This document shows, one piece after another, positions 48,983 through 56,809 of a stretch of 64,000 bases of DNA. The DNA lies in IMG/VR virus record IMGVR_UViG_3300005617_000028, positions 1 through 64,000 of that record. One strand, 5' to 3'. The position numbers were made by a program, and so were the translations under genes. Each line of letters starts with the position of its first letter. The stretch's first letter is position 1. The notes under the pieces are model-generated. The model saw only the letters and a list, made by a program, of their open reading frames with translations. It made no database searches and was not told where the DNA came from. This stretch comes from a virus.

Positions 48983-49586
48983 CGTGTGTCCTCCACCACC
49001 AGCCGGCCGGTGACCCGGTCACCCGGTACCGGCCCTCAATGTCGGTGTCCCGCTGAAAATCGGCCCGGCCCGGCAGGGTCAGCGAAATCGCTTCCAGCGG
49101 ATCGCCGGCGTAGTCGTGTTCGCGCCAGTGGTAGATGCCGTCTTCCACCACCAGGTAGCAGCCGGTGCTGACCAGCGGCGCGTAGTGGGTGATCTCGGCG
49201 ATGACATGGTCGCGGGAATGGTCGGAGTCCAGGCTCACCATGACGCGCCGGCCGGCCACCAGCGCGGCCACCTGGGCCAGGATGCCGCTGTTGATTGAAT
49301 CCCCGATCAGAGCCACGACGTTGTCGCGCTTGCGGGCCTTGTTCGGCCTGCCGTCGGTGTCGATGGTCACCACCAGATCGACCTGGTTGGCGAACCAGTT
49401 CGCCGATGCGCCGAAGCGGGTGCCGCATTCCACCACCACATCGGGTCGGGTCGCGTCGATGATCTCCGCGTAGCGCATCAGGTCGGCGGAGTCTTTCTCC
49501 AACCCGTCGAATTCGCAGGGCGTGCCGAACGTGGCCAGCGTCAGCGCCAGATCCACGCCGACCGCTGGTTCGAGCAGTGTCACCAC
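48969..49586 (-). CDS. CmcI-like methyltransferase
   Basis: A 205-residue protein. VVVECGTRFGASANWFANQ (48-66) is the SAM loop, VVTIDTDGRP the next strand with its acidic residue, and MVSLDSDHSRDHVIAEI the conserved D-S-D-H-S metal-site motif of the CmcI/cephalosporin hydroxylase-type family. Members methylate small molecules or sugars. It is the first gene of a leftward run; its promoter must lie in 49,587-49,713, where TACGAT lies near 49,618 on the minus strand. Confidence 0.72.
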   Translation of the reverse strand: MVTLLEPAVGVDLALTLATFGTPCEFDGLEKDSADLMRYAEIIDATRPDVVVECGTRFGASANWFANQVDLVVTIDTDGRPNKARKRDNVVALIGDSINSGILAQVAALVAGRRVMVSLDSDHSRDHVIAEITHYAPLVSTGCYLVVEDGIYHWREHDYAGDPLEAISLTLPGRADFQRDTDIEGRYRVTGSPAGWWWRTHDDAP

Positions 49587-49713
49587 AGGTGCTCCTCAAA
49601 CTTGGTCCGTCAGCATCGTACGGCGCAAAATCCACCGTATCGGGATATTCCGGCCACAACGTGGTAGAAAAGGTTCACGGGTGGTGCGGGGGCCCATCCG
49701 GTCAACGGGGGAG

Positions 49714-49953
49714 ATGTCTGTGATCTGGCTTCGGCAGCTGTTGCTGCGCCTGTCCGGCCACTGGTACTACTCGACCAGCTGTCTGCACGGTCACCACAAA
49801 CACTGCCAGGCCACGGTCGCCATCGATGGCACCGTCAAAGAGCCGGGCCAGTGCAAGTGGTGTGACCAGATGTGCATCTGCCGGTGCCACCGGCCCCGTC
49901 GTCGTCCGTGGAGTGAGACCACGGTGAACCTGCCGGCCGCCGACGCACAGTAG
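49714..49953 (+). CDS. Cys-rich small protein
   Basis: ATG 49714 follows GGGGGAG; 79 residues. A short hydrophobic N-terminus (VIWLRQLLLRLSGHWYY) is followed by CLHGHHKHC and CKWCDQMCICRCH, seven cysteines and four histidines, then a basic section. Two zinc sites are plausible. A TAGAAA box near 49,667 may be its promoter. It ends at a bidirectional terminator. Confidence 0.55.
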   Translation: MSVIWLRQLLLRLSGHWYYSTSCLHGHHKHCQATVAIDGTVKEPGQCKWCDQMCICRCHRPRRRPWSETTVNLPAADAQ

Positions 49954-49985
49954 GGCGGCCCAGGGGTTCAGGACCTGGGCCGCCC
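49953..49985. terminator. Bidirectional hairpin between convergent genes
   Basis: GGGCGGCCCAGG (49953-49964) pairs perfectly with CCTGGGCCGCCC (49974-49985) across a 9-base loop. It lies between a rightward and a leftward gene end and can stop transcription from both sides. Confidence 0.75.
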
Positions 49986-50006
49986 ATCCCCCGTACGTGC
50001 GTGGTG

Positions 50007-50567
50007 TTACGACACGGACGCGACCCGGGACACGTCGGTCTTGATCCGGGTGCCCTGAAATGACGCCGGCCGGGTGGCCTTGTCGCCGGCCAGGCCGGCC
50101 ACCGCGGTCCCCGTGAGTGTGTCCCCGATGATGGTGATACGCCAGGTCACCTGCAGGGCCGGCGCCGGCTTGCGGGTGCGGGAGGAAGCGTTCAGCTCCA
50201 CGAACGACCCGACGAAGCTCGCCACCCCGGGAACCCCGGTGCCGTGGGTGACCTGCCACGTGCCCAGCCCGATCGAATCGGTGGTGCCGTCCGCGCCGGT
50301 GGCCTGTACGCCGGACGGGTTGGTGCTGATCATGACGCCGCCGGGCAGAAACGCGAACAGGTGTGGCGAGTAGGGCGCCCCGGTCACCTTCACCTGCCAC
50401 GAACCGATGATTGAGGGTTGTCCGGCGTCCGGGACGGCCGTCGGGTGCGTCGACGCCGCCACGGCTGGTACGGCGTGTGTGTCGTGGCTGCTGCAGCCGT
50501 GCAGGCCAAACGACGCGACCACGATCGCCGCCAGGACCGCGCGACGTCCCCATTTGTTCACAACCAC
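50007..50567 (-). CDS. Secreted lipoprotein
   Basis: GTG 50567 follows GAGGAG. The 186-residue product has a lipoprotein signal: NKWGRRAVLAAIVVASFG then the lipobox LHGC, with Cys at about 21. After a Thr/Pro/Ala linker, the mature domain is beta-rich (IGSWQVKVTGAP, HLFAFLPGGVMISTNPSG, VTWRITIIGDTLTGTAV) and lipocalin-like in look. A phage-encoded surface lipoprotein could act in superinfection exclusion (inference). Confidence 0.75.
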   Translation of the reverse strand: MVVNKWGRRAVLAAIVVASFGLHGCSSHDTHAVPAVAASTHPTAVPDAGQPSIIGSWQVKVTGAPYSPHLFAFLPGGVMISTNPSGVQATGADGTTDSIGLGTWQVTHGTGVPGVASFVGSFVELNASSRTRKPAPALQVTWRITIIGDTLTGTAVAGLAGDKATRPASFQGTRIKTDVSRVASVS

Positions 50568-50719
50568 AGTGCTGAACTCCTCTGTTGGTAGGTTCCCTGA
50601 TACGAATGCGCACCGTTGCGGCTGTCCGCGAACGTCCGCGCCCGGCGCTGCTGGCGCTGAGCCAGGTACGCCAGATAGCGCCAGGTGACCGTGGCCGGCC
50701 AGCGGTGCACGGGCTTCAT
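50558..50719 (-). CDS. Small coupled ORF upstream of the lipoprotein
   Basis: ATG 50719 overlaps the upstream stop by 4 bases and its stop lies inside the lipoprotein start region. The 53-residue basic product (RWPATVTWRYLAYLAQRQQR) has no known motif. The tight double overlap argues for real translation, perhaps to couple lipoprotein synthesis. Confidence 0.45.
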   Translation of the reverse strand: MKPVHRWPATVTWRYLAYLAQRQQRRARTFADSRNGAHSYQGTYQQRSSALWL

Positions 50720-51084
50720 CGCCGCGGGCCGGCGTCGCCCGCCAGCCACGGCATCCGGTCGGCCGCGTCACGGCGGGCTTGGGCGTACGCCGCGTAGTCA
50801 CTGCCGGCCGGGGCGGCGACCGGGCAGGCGGCCAGCTCCCGGGCCGGCGGTAGCGCCTGGCGGGTGCCGGGCCACACCGGGCCCCGCGCGACCTGGTAGC
50901 CCCGCTGAGCGGTCTGGGAGGGCACACACGGGAACGTCTCCCCGCAGGTGACACAGGTGCGCCCCTGGGTGTCCGGCCGGTGGTCCTGGTCCAGGTACGC
51001 GCACAGCGCCCAGATGGTCGGGTGCGCCCCCGGTGGCGCCACCAGCATCTCCGGGTCGTACCGGGTGTGCTCGTCGCCTTTCAT
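50716..51084 (-). CDS. Hypothetical CxxC protein
   Basis: ATG 51084 is chosen since it overlaps the upstream stop; 122 residues. HPTIWALCAYLDQDH then TCVTCGETFPCVP near residue 45 suggest a zinc knuckle. The rest is Pro/Ala-rich. It lies third from last in the leftward operon. Confidence 0.55.
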   Translation of the reverse strand: MKGDEHTRYDPEMLVAPPGAHPTIWALCAYLDQDHRPDTQGRTCVTCGETFPCVPSQTAQRGYQVARGPVWPGTRQALPPARELAACPVAAPAGSDYAAYAQARRDAADRMPWLAGDAGPRR

Positions 51085-51413
51085 GCATCCACCTCCTCGG
51101 CTTGTTGTCCGGCGAGTTCTTTCTGTTGCCGAGCCTGTTCTTTCTGTTGTCGGTCCTGTTCGTCTAACCACGCCTGCGCTGCCTTGTTGGCTTCGGCGAT
51201 GTCGCACAGCAAGCTGAAAGGTTCATGGGACAAGCTCCCGTCCCAGTAGACCCTTTTCGCGTGGATGAACGTTTCCTTGTCCTCGAAGTAGCGGAGCAGA
51301 TCCCACCGGACTGCGAGCACCTTGATGGTGATGTCACCTGTGCCGTACTTGTAGTGCGGGTCTTTCAGGGTGATGATCATGTTCGGGGCCACGATCCGCG
51401 GCACCGCCGTCAT
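51081..51413 (-). CDS. Hypothetical protein with Gln/Lys coiled-coil tail
   Basis: A 110-residue protein. Residues 1-65 are beta-rich (MIITLKDPHYKYGTGDITIK, YWDGSLSHEPFSLL). The last 40 residues are a helix with imperfect repeats RQQKEQA RQQKELA GQQAEE, encoded by degenerate 21-base direct repeats. It is coupled on both sides by 4-base overlaps. Confidence 0.55.
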   Translation of the reverse strand: MTAVPRIVAPNMIITLKDPHYKYGTGDITIKVLAVRWDLLRYFEDKETFIHAKRVYWDGSLSHEPFSLLCDIAEANKAAQAWLDEQDRQQKEQARQQKELAGQQAEEVDA

Positions 51414-51682
51414 CGCGGGGGTCCTCCGCCCTCCCGGGCGACCCAGGCGGCGAGGGACTTCTGCAGCTGCAGTGCCGCCGCCACCAGAGCGTCAACCGCG
51501 ATGATCGTGTCGCCGTCCGGGTGGGTCGCCTCCAGCAGCAATTCGCACTGTCCGGTATCGATGATCAGAATCGGGGCGGAGCCCTCGTCGACGTACGCGG
51601 TGGTGCCAGCACCGAGCGTTACGGTGATCGCCACCCGGGTCGGATTGGGCCGGGCCAGGGAGGACGTGGTCGGCTCATCCAC
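51410..51682 (-). CDS. Small beta-rich protein
   Basis: GTG 51682 gives 90 residues and overlaps the upstream gene by 8 bases. VAITVTLGAGTTAYVDEGSA and ILIIDTGQCELLLEATHPDG are alternating strands, followed by a helix (AVDALVAAALQLQKSLAAWV). No family is recognised. Confidence 0.5.
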   Translation of the reverse strand: MDEPTTSSLARPNPTRVAITVTLGAGTTAYVDEGSAPILIIDTGQCELLLEATHPDGDTIIAVDALVAAALQLQKSLAAWVAREGGGPPR

Positions 51683-51872
51683 GGAGGGCCGCCGCGGGTT
51701 CGGCGTTGGCGATGATCCTGTTGCGTTCCTGCAGCCGGTCACGGCATTCGGCACACATCGATCCCACGGCGGCGTGGCAGGTCACACACCAGTTGTCCAC
51801 CCGACGCCGGAGAAACCAGCCCATCGTCCCGCCCGCTGCCATTGCCAGGACGGCAATAACCAGGTAACCCAC
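51675..51872 (-). CDS. Small membrane-anchored zinc-knuckle protein
   Basis: A 65-residue protein with one N-terminal membrane helix (LVIAVLAMAAGGTMGWFL) followed by RRR and WCVTCHAAVGSMCAEC, two CxxC knuckles facing the cytoplasm. It is the first gene of the leftward operon and faces the XRE regulator, so both may be controlled from the intervening 185 bases. Confidence 0.6.
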   Translation of the reverse strand: MGYLVIAVLAMAAGGTMGWFLRRRVDNWCVTCHAAVGSMCAECRDRLQERNRIIANAEPAAALRG

Positions 51873-52057
51873 AGTGTCCTCCAGGCTTGTATAGGCGGCT
51901 CATGCCGCGCGAAGATCAAATAACCCCCGCGGCCGGGTCGGTGATCTGACTCGGCTCTTTTGCTAGCCTCGGCGTTGTGCGTGTGTGAATCCATACGGTG
52001 CAGGTCTTCAAGTCGTCTTCAACAGGCCATGACTCATTCCCCCGGGAGGTGGCGGCA

Positions 52058-53248
52058 GTGCAGGATTTCGGTGAGGCGTTGCGCAGTCTGCGAACCGCGG
52101 CCGGTCTGAGTCAGGCGGACCTGGCCGCAGCGACGTCTTACGCGAAAAGCCATATCGGGAATGTCGAGACCGGTAAGCGGCAGCCCACGACGGAGCTTGC
52201 GGACGCATGCGACCGGGTGCTGGGTACCTCTCCGCTGCTGGTCATGTTGACCACCAACGGAGGCAGCGACATGAGACGACGCGCGCTTGTGAGCATCATC
52301 GGCACCTCGCTCGGGGCCGGCTTCACGTTCGGTCCGGACACGCTGGCTGAGGTGATCCGTACGGCCCTGTCCCGCGACACGGGCGATGACCTGGAGCAGG
52401 TGGTGGCCAACTTCGAGCGCCGCTATTTCTTGGAACCCACCACCGTGTACGGCACCGACTTGCTGTCCGAACTGCTCATCCTGCGGCAGCGGGTAGCGGA
52501 GCGGCCCGACCCGCGGACCCTGGCGACCACGGCGGTGTTGTCCCAGCTGTACGGCCTGTGGTCGGGCAACCAGGGCAAGCTCACCGCCGCGCACGGCTGG
52601 TACGGCACGGCGGCCGGCCTGGCGGACCGTAGCGGCGACAACCGGGTGCGGGCCGATGTGCGGGGCCGCTCGGTGGTGCGGGGCGTCTACGAGGGCTGGA
52701 GCCTGTCGCACGCGCGACGCGAGATCGAGACGACCCTGGCGCTGAGCCCTACGGTCACTGTGGGCCGACTGGAGGCGCACGCGGCGCGGGTGCACATTGC
52801 CGGCCTGACCGGGGCGGTGGACGAGGGCCGTCAGGCGGTGGCCGATATGTGGCGTACCGCCGAGGCGCTGCCGGAGCCGGACCACCCGGCCACCCACACC
52901 GCCCGCACCGCGCTGTTCGACAACTTCCTGGAATGCCGGGCCGGTACCCCCGCCAGCGCCGAGAGGGCACACACCCGGGCGGTACCGCTGCTGGCGGCCA
53001 CGCCGCTGTGGCTGGCCGACGCGAAGATCTACTACGGCCGGGCGTTGGTGACGGGCGGTGACGTCGCCGGCGGTGTCCGGCTGGGCCTGGACGCGGTCAG
53101 CTCCTACAGCGGGGTGAACCTGCGCGTGCACCAGGTCGGCGTCCGTGATCTGCTGTCGGTGGTCCCGCCCGGCTACGCCAGCGACGAGCTGCACGCCCTG
53201 CGGGCCTACGCCAGCCCGCAGCCCGGCCCGTGGGAGACGCTTCAATGA
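52058..53248 (+). CDS. XRE-family regulator with helical-repeat C-terminus
   Basis: GTG 52058 after GGGAGG gives 396 residues. The HTH (2-56) reads FGEALRSLRTAAGLSQADLA, SYAKSHIGNVETGKRQP. A short link (RRRALVSIIGTSLGAGFTFG) leads to a TPR-like all-helical domain (about 110-390). This layout is common in host regulators of Streptomyces and Micromonosporaceae. In the phage it could be an immunity repressor. TAGCCT at 51964 is its likely -10. Confidence 0.75.
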   Translation: MQDFGEALRSLRTAAGLSQADLAAATSYAKSHIGNVETGKRQPTTELADACDRVLGTSPLLVMLTTNGGSDMRRRALVSIIGTSLGAGFTFGPDTLAEVIRTALSRDTGDDLEQVVANFERRYFLEPTTVYGTDLLSELLILRQRVAERPDPRTLATTAVLSQLYGLWSGNQGKLTAAHGWYGTAAGLADRSGDNRVRADVRGRSVVRGVYEGWSLSHARREIETTLALSPTVTVGRLEAHAARVHIAGLTGAVDEGRQAVADMWRTAEALPEPDHPATHTARTALFDNFLECRAGTPASAERAHTRAVPLLAATPLWLADAKIYYGRALVTGGDVAGGVRLGLDAVSSYSGVNLRVHQVGVRDLLSVVPPGYASDELHALRAYASPQPGPWETLQ

Positions 53249-53436
53249 CCAGACCCCGCCGCACCACACCCGAACACCGCGACCAGGTGCACGCCGTCCG
53301 GGCCGCCGTCGGGGCCGGGCCGCAGCGGACCTGCCGGCCCGGCATCCGGGGCCACTGTGGCGACCCGGCGTGTGCATTCTGTCAGCGTGACCGTGAGGAG
53401 AGGGCCGAGCTGGCCGAGGACACTGCGGCGGAGTAA
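53245..53436 (+). CDS. Small Cys-rich protein
   Basis: Starts in the XRE stop (ATGA); 63 residues. CRPGIRGHCGDPACAFCQ in the middle supplies four cysteines and a His; the tail is acidic. It is probably co-made with the XRE regulator, perhaps as its modulator. No family is recognised. Confidence 0.52.
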   Translation: MTRPRRTTPEHRDQVHAVRAAVGAGPQRTCRPGIRGHCGDPACAFCQRDREERAELAEDTAAE

Positions 53437-53460
53437 GGCACCCGCGTTCACGCAAATGCC

Positions 53461-53499
53461 CCGGAGCCTGAATCCGCCGTCGGGAGGTTCAGGCTCCGG
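53461..53499 (+). terminator. Strong hairpin after the XRE operon
   Basis: CCGGAGCCTGAA (53461-53472) pairs perfectly with TTCAGGCTCCGG (53488-53499) across 15 bases. No T-run follows. It separates the XRE pair from the next gene. Confidence 0.6.
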
Positions 53500-53605
53500 T
53501 GTGTGTCCGGGGGAGGCCCGGATGCTGGCTAGGATGAGGCATGCGACATGTCGGATATGACGCTGGCCGGCCCCCCCGTGACGTGCTGGTCGTCAATCCT
53601 GGGCC

Positions 53606-54610
53606 TTGGTAGTGGGCATCCTCCGGGTGAAGGACGGTATCGGATCGTGGGCGACCGTTTCGGTCGACGCGGCCGGACCGACGTCGCCGCAGCTTCTGCG
53701 GTTGAAGCTGCCCGATGGTGTGTGGCTAACTCACGTGGCACCGGACGCCCCAGGCGCCCGGCCGTTGAGGTTGAAGCGCCATGACGGGTCGTGGGTGACT
53801 GTCCTGTATGTGGCCGCCGCGCCGGCGGGCGTGGTTGCCGAGTTGAACTATGCGACGCTCGGGGGCCTGCGCTCCCTGTCCTGGGTCTTGCAGTACCTCG
53901 GCGGCTCCACCCCTACGTGGCAGGTTCAGCTGAACAATGTCACTACGGGTGTGAGTGCGCGCAGCGCGGGTGGTGCGTCATTTGACCGGCGCCGGGTCGT
54001 GTCCTATTTCATTGTTGACTTAAATCCGATTCGTTGGTTGATGGTTCAGGACCCGACCCTACGAAAATATGTGACCATTAATCTTGCTGGTATCGTCGGA
54101 TCAGCGGGTCTGGATATCGTGGACGGTCTCAGTGGTTCGCATTCCACCTTCAACCTCCGGGTACTAGAGATAGCCGAGCCACCCGCGTTTGTGACCGGCC
54201 AGCCTCAAGGCCCGGCCGGCGCACTCGCAGTACGGATCGTCGCATCTGTTTTCCTCAACCGCCTCATCGATGTGCGCGGGATCGTCAACGCCGGCCCGGC
54301 GACACAGTCTTTCGCAGGCGAGGCCGAGGCGGCGGCCGAGACTTTCATGGATCCGGTCGGCGCAGTTCTCAGCACCGTCCAGATTCCAAGCGCTGCACTG
54401 GGTTACTGGACCGTGAGCCGGCCCGTCCCGGAAGCAGAGATGATGACCAGGTCATGTATCGCGTTCGCGATCACTACCGATGTCGTGCCGCTGGATTTTC
54501 CCGAGCGTACGGGCGCCGTGGGTTGGTCAGTGACTGGTCACACCACCGACTATGTGGAAACAATCGGCAGTCCGGTCGTGCGGGCATGTTCCATCACCCT
54601 TTTCGGCTAG
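53606..54610 (+). CDS. Tail-fibre-like protein outside the tail block
   Basis: A 334-residue protein with three short N-terminal repeats of the type L-R-[VL]-K-x-x-D-G-x-W (LRVKDGIGSWATV, LRLKLPDGVWLTHV, LRLKRHDGSWVTV), seen in actinophage minor tail and fibre proteins. The rest is beta-rich (SWVLQYLGGSTPTWQVQL, YFIVDLNPIRWLM, SFAGEAEAAAETFMD). GC content drops in its middle. It sits 40 kb from the other tail genes and abuts a histidine kinase tail-to-tail. TAGGAT near 53,529 may be the -10. Confidence 0.5.
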   Translation: MVVGILRVKDGIGSWATVSVDAAGPTSPQLLRLKLPDGVWLTHVAPDAPGARPLRLKRHDGSWVTVLYVAAAPAGVVAELNYATLGGLRSLSWVLQYLGGSTPTWQVQLNNVTTGVSARSAGGASFDRRRVVSYFIVDLNPIRWLMVQDPTLRKYVTINLAGIVGSAGLDIVDGLSGSHSTFNLRVLEIAEPPAFVTGQPQGPAGALAVRIVASVFLNRLIDVRGIVNAGPATQSFAGEAEAAAETFMDPVGAVLSTVQIPSAALGYWTVSRPVPEAEMMTRSCIAFAITTDVVPLDFPERTGAVGWSVTGHTTDYVETIGSPVVRACSITLFG

Positions 54611-56178
54611 GGTCCGTCGCCGGCAGGTCGTACGGTGCGGAAACCGGCGAAGTGGCCGTTGAGGATGCGGCCCGCCTTTTCGATCAGCGCAGCCGCGGTG
54701 AACGGCTTTTCGATCAGGTTGACATCGCGTTCCAGCCGGCCCTGGGATGCCAGCACCGGCTGGGCGTAGCCGGACATGAACAGCACCTCGATGTCGGGGC
54801 GCAGCGCGATGATCCGCTCCGCGACCTCCTTGCCCAGCATGTGCGGCATCACCACGTCGGTGAGCAGCAGATGGATCTCACCCTCGTATTCGGTGGCCAA
54901 CGCGATCGCCTCCGGTCCGTTGGACGCGGTCATCACCTTGTAGCCACTGCGGCGGAAGATCCGCCGGGTGACGGTACGCAGCGCTTCCTGGTCTTCCACG
55001 ATGAGTACCATCTCCCCGGCCGGAGCCCGCTCGTACGCGACCGGGTCCGTGTTCTCCGGCGTCACCGCTTCCTTGGTGATGGGGATCAGGATGGTGAAGG
55101 TGGTACCCGCACCGGGCTGGGAACGGACCTCGATGGTGCCTTCGGCCTGGGCGACGATGCCGTACACGGTGGACAGCCCCAGCCCGGTACCCAGGCCGTC
55201 GGCCTTGGCGGTGAAAAACGGCTCGAATACGTGACTCAAGATCTCCGGCGGCATCCCGATGCCGGTGTCGGTGACCCGCAGCTGCACATGACGCCCCGAA
55301 TGGAGCAGCACGTCGGTGTCCACATCCACGTTGGCGGTGTCGATGCGCAGGACACCACCCTCGGCCATCGCGTCACGGGCGTTGACCGCCAGGTTGATCA
55401 GGATCTGTTCGATCTGGCCGGCGTTGCCCAGGATCGGCCACAGCCCGTCGGTCAGATCGGTTTCCATCAGAATGTCGGCGCCCAGGGTTCGGCGCAGCAT
55501 GTGCTCCACATCCAGCACCACCGTGTTCAGGTCCAGCACCTGCGGCTGCACCACCTCCCGCCGGGCGAACGCCAGCAGCTGGTGGGTCAGGTCGGTGGCC
55601 CGTTGGGCGGCTCGCTCGATCTGGCCGATGTCGACCACCGACGCCGCCAGATCCGGCTCCGCGCTGGTCAGCTCCTCCACTACGAACGCGGCGTAGTTGA
55701 GGATCACCGACAGCAGGTTGTTGAAGTCGTGCGCCACCCCACCGGCCAGCTGGCCCAGCATCTCCAGCCGCTGGCTCTGGTTAAGCCGCGACTGCAGATG
55801 TTCCCGGTCGGTCAGGTGCTGGGCGTGTTCGGTGTCCATCACCCCCTGGAAACGGTCCTGCGCCGCCTGCACCTGAAGCTGGGCCTGTTCATGTTCCTCG
55901 GCGACCCGCTCCTGGAAACGGTCCTGGGCGGCGTTGACCTGGATCCGCTCGGTGGCCCGCTCGCCGCTCATGGCGTCCTGGAAACGGTCCTGGGCGGCCT
56001 GCACCTCGGCCCGCTCGGTGTCACGTTCCTCACCCATGCGGATCTGTAGCCGGTCATGGGCTTCGCGTACCTGCACCCGCTCGCGGGCGTATTCGGCGCT
56101 CATCTGATCCTGGTGGGGATCAGCGGTAGTGGGCTGCGGTGTGTTGTCGTCCGGGCCGAGTGGAATCGCGTCCGACAT
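54607..56178 (-). CDS. Hybrid sensor histidine kinase / response regulator
   Basis: A 523-residue soluble protein. Residues 39-111 form a coiled coil with (A/E)A(Q/H)DR(F/L)Q repeated exactly every 22 residues (39, 61, 83, 105). HisKA has His150 (GVAHDFNNLL); the ATPase has N266 (NLAVNARDA), DTGIGM and GTGLGLST. The receiver has Glu395-Asp396, phospho-acceptor Asp441 (LLLTDVVMP) and Lys491 (EKPF). There is no membrane segment or PAS domain. Such kinases are typical of chromosomes and very rare in phages. Output must pass to an unseen partner. Confidence 0.9.
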   Translation of the reverse strand: MSDAIPLGPDDNTPQPTTADPHQDQMSAEYARERVQVREAHDRLQIRMGEERDTERAEVQAAQDRFQDAMSGERATERIQVNAAQDRFQERVAEEHEQAQLQVQAAQDRFQGVMDTEHAQHLTDREHLQSRLNQSQRLEMLGQLAGGVAHDFNNLLSVILNYAAFVVEELTSAEPDLAASVVDIGQIERAAQRATDLTHQLLAFARREVVQPQVLDLNTVVLDVEHMLRRTLGADILMETDLTDGLWPILGNAGQIEQILINLAVNARDAMAEGGVLRIDTANVDVDTDVLLHSGRHVQLRVTDTGIGMPPEILSHVFEPFFTAKADGLGTGLGLSTVYGIVAQAEGTIEVRSQPGAGTTFTILIPITKEAVTPENTDPVAYERAPAGEMVLIVEDQEALRTVTRRIFRRSGYKVMTASNGPEAIALATEYEGEIHLLLTDVVMPHMLGKEVAERIIALRPDIEVLFMSGYAQPVLASQGRLERDVNLIEKPFTAAALIEKAGRILNGHFAGFRTVRPAGDGP

Positions 56179-56214
56179 GGGTGGTCACCCCTGGTTTGAC
56201 CGCCGAAAGGCGAA

Positions 56215-56265
56215 GCCCTGGCGTGGGAGCGGTCATCATCCAGGGCGGAAGGTCGGAGGCCGACC
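56215..56265 (-). promoter_or_regulatory. Two hairpins in the kinase 5' leader
   Basis: GCCCTGG/CCAGGGC (56215-56221 with 56240-56246) and GGTCGG/CCGACC (56251-56256 with 56260-56265) lie between the kinase start (56178) and its likely promoter further right. They may act as attenuator, mRNA stabiliser or operator. Confidence 0.4.
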
Positions 56266-56359
56266 AGCGCAGCCAGCGTATCGCCCGGTATGCCCGCCTT
56301 CGCTGCATATCGATGTCTACTGACTAGGCATCGCGGTGTCAATCCGGTAGACTGCTGGG

Positions 56360-56767
56360 ATGGTTAAGACGAAGAAGGTTTTCCCCTGCGCGGTGGATGT
56401 CACCCGGGACTCCACCGGGTGGGTGGCCACCTTTGCCGGGGAGGCACCGGTGGGTGGGGGCACGGTACGCGCCGGCAGCCTGGTCAGCCTGCAGGAACGG
56501 GTCCAGGACCTGGTCGCCGAACGGGTCAGGCCGACGGTGGAGGTGGAGTTCACCTACCGGTTCGACTTCGGCCAGCCCCACCTGGAGGGGGTCACCGCCG
56601 ACATCCGCCGGCGCCGCGCGGAGCTGGCCGCCGCCGAAGCCAGACTCTTCGCCGAAACTGATCAGCTGGCCCGGGAACTGGTCGCCGGTCAAGGTCTGTC
56701 GTTCCGCGACGCCGCGGTCCTGCTTGGCGTGTCCCACCAGTGGATCGGCAAACTGCTCGCCGTCTGA
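56360..56767 (+). CDS. HicB-like antitoxin with HTH
   Basis: ATG 56360 follows TAGACT by six bases (leaderless). The 135-residue product opens with a partial RNase H-like HicB fold (FPCAVDVTRDSTGWVATFAG, SLVSLQERVQDLVAE) and ends in a helix-turn-helix (LSFRDAAVLLGVSHQWIGKL). No HicA-type toxin is found on either side, so it is an orphan antitoxin or a simple repressor. Confidence 0.65.
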   Translation: MVKTKKVFPCAVDVTRDSTGWVATFAGEAPVGGGTVRAGSLVSLQERVQDLVAERVRPTVEVEFTYRFDFGQPHLEGVTADIRRRRAELAAAEARLFAETDQLARELVAGQGLSFRDAAVLLGVSHQWIGKLLAV

Positions 56768-56809
56768 GACCGTACCGGGCCCACCCCGCACCACCTGTGA
56801 GGAGAACCG

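Noticed and set aside
52034-53455. 473-codon minus frame opposite the XRE regulator
   Set aside because: Shadow of the HTH and helical-repeat gene; no RBS and biased Arg/Gly composition.
54454-56049. 531-codon plus frame opposite the histidine kinase
   Set aside because: The minus strand encodes every kinase and receiver motif; the plus product is His/Gln/Gly-rich without motifs.
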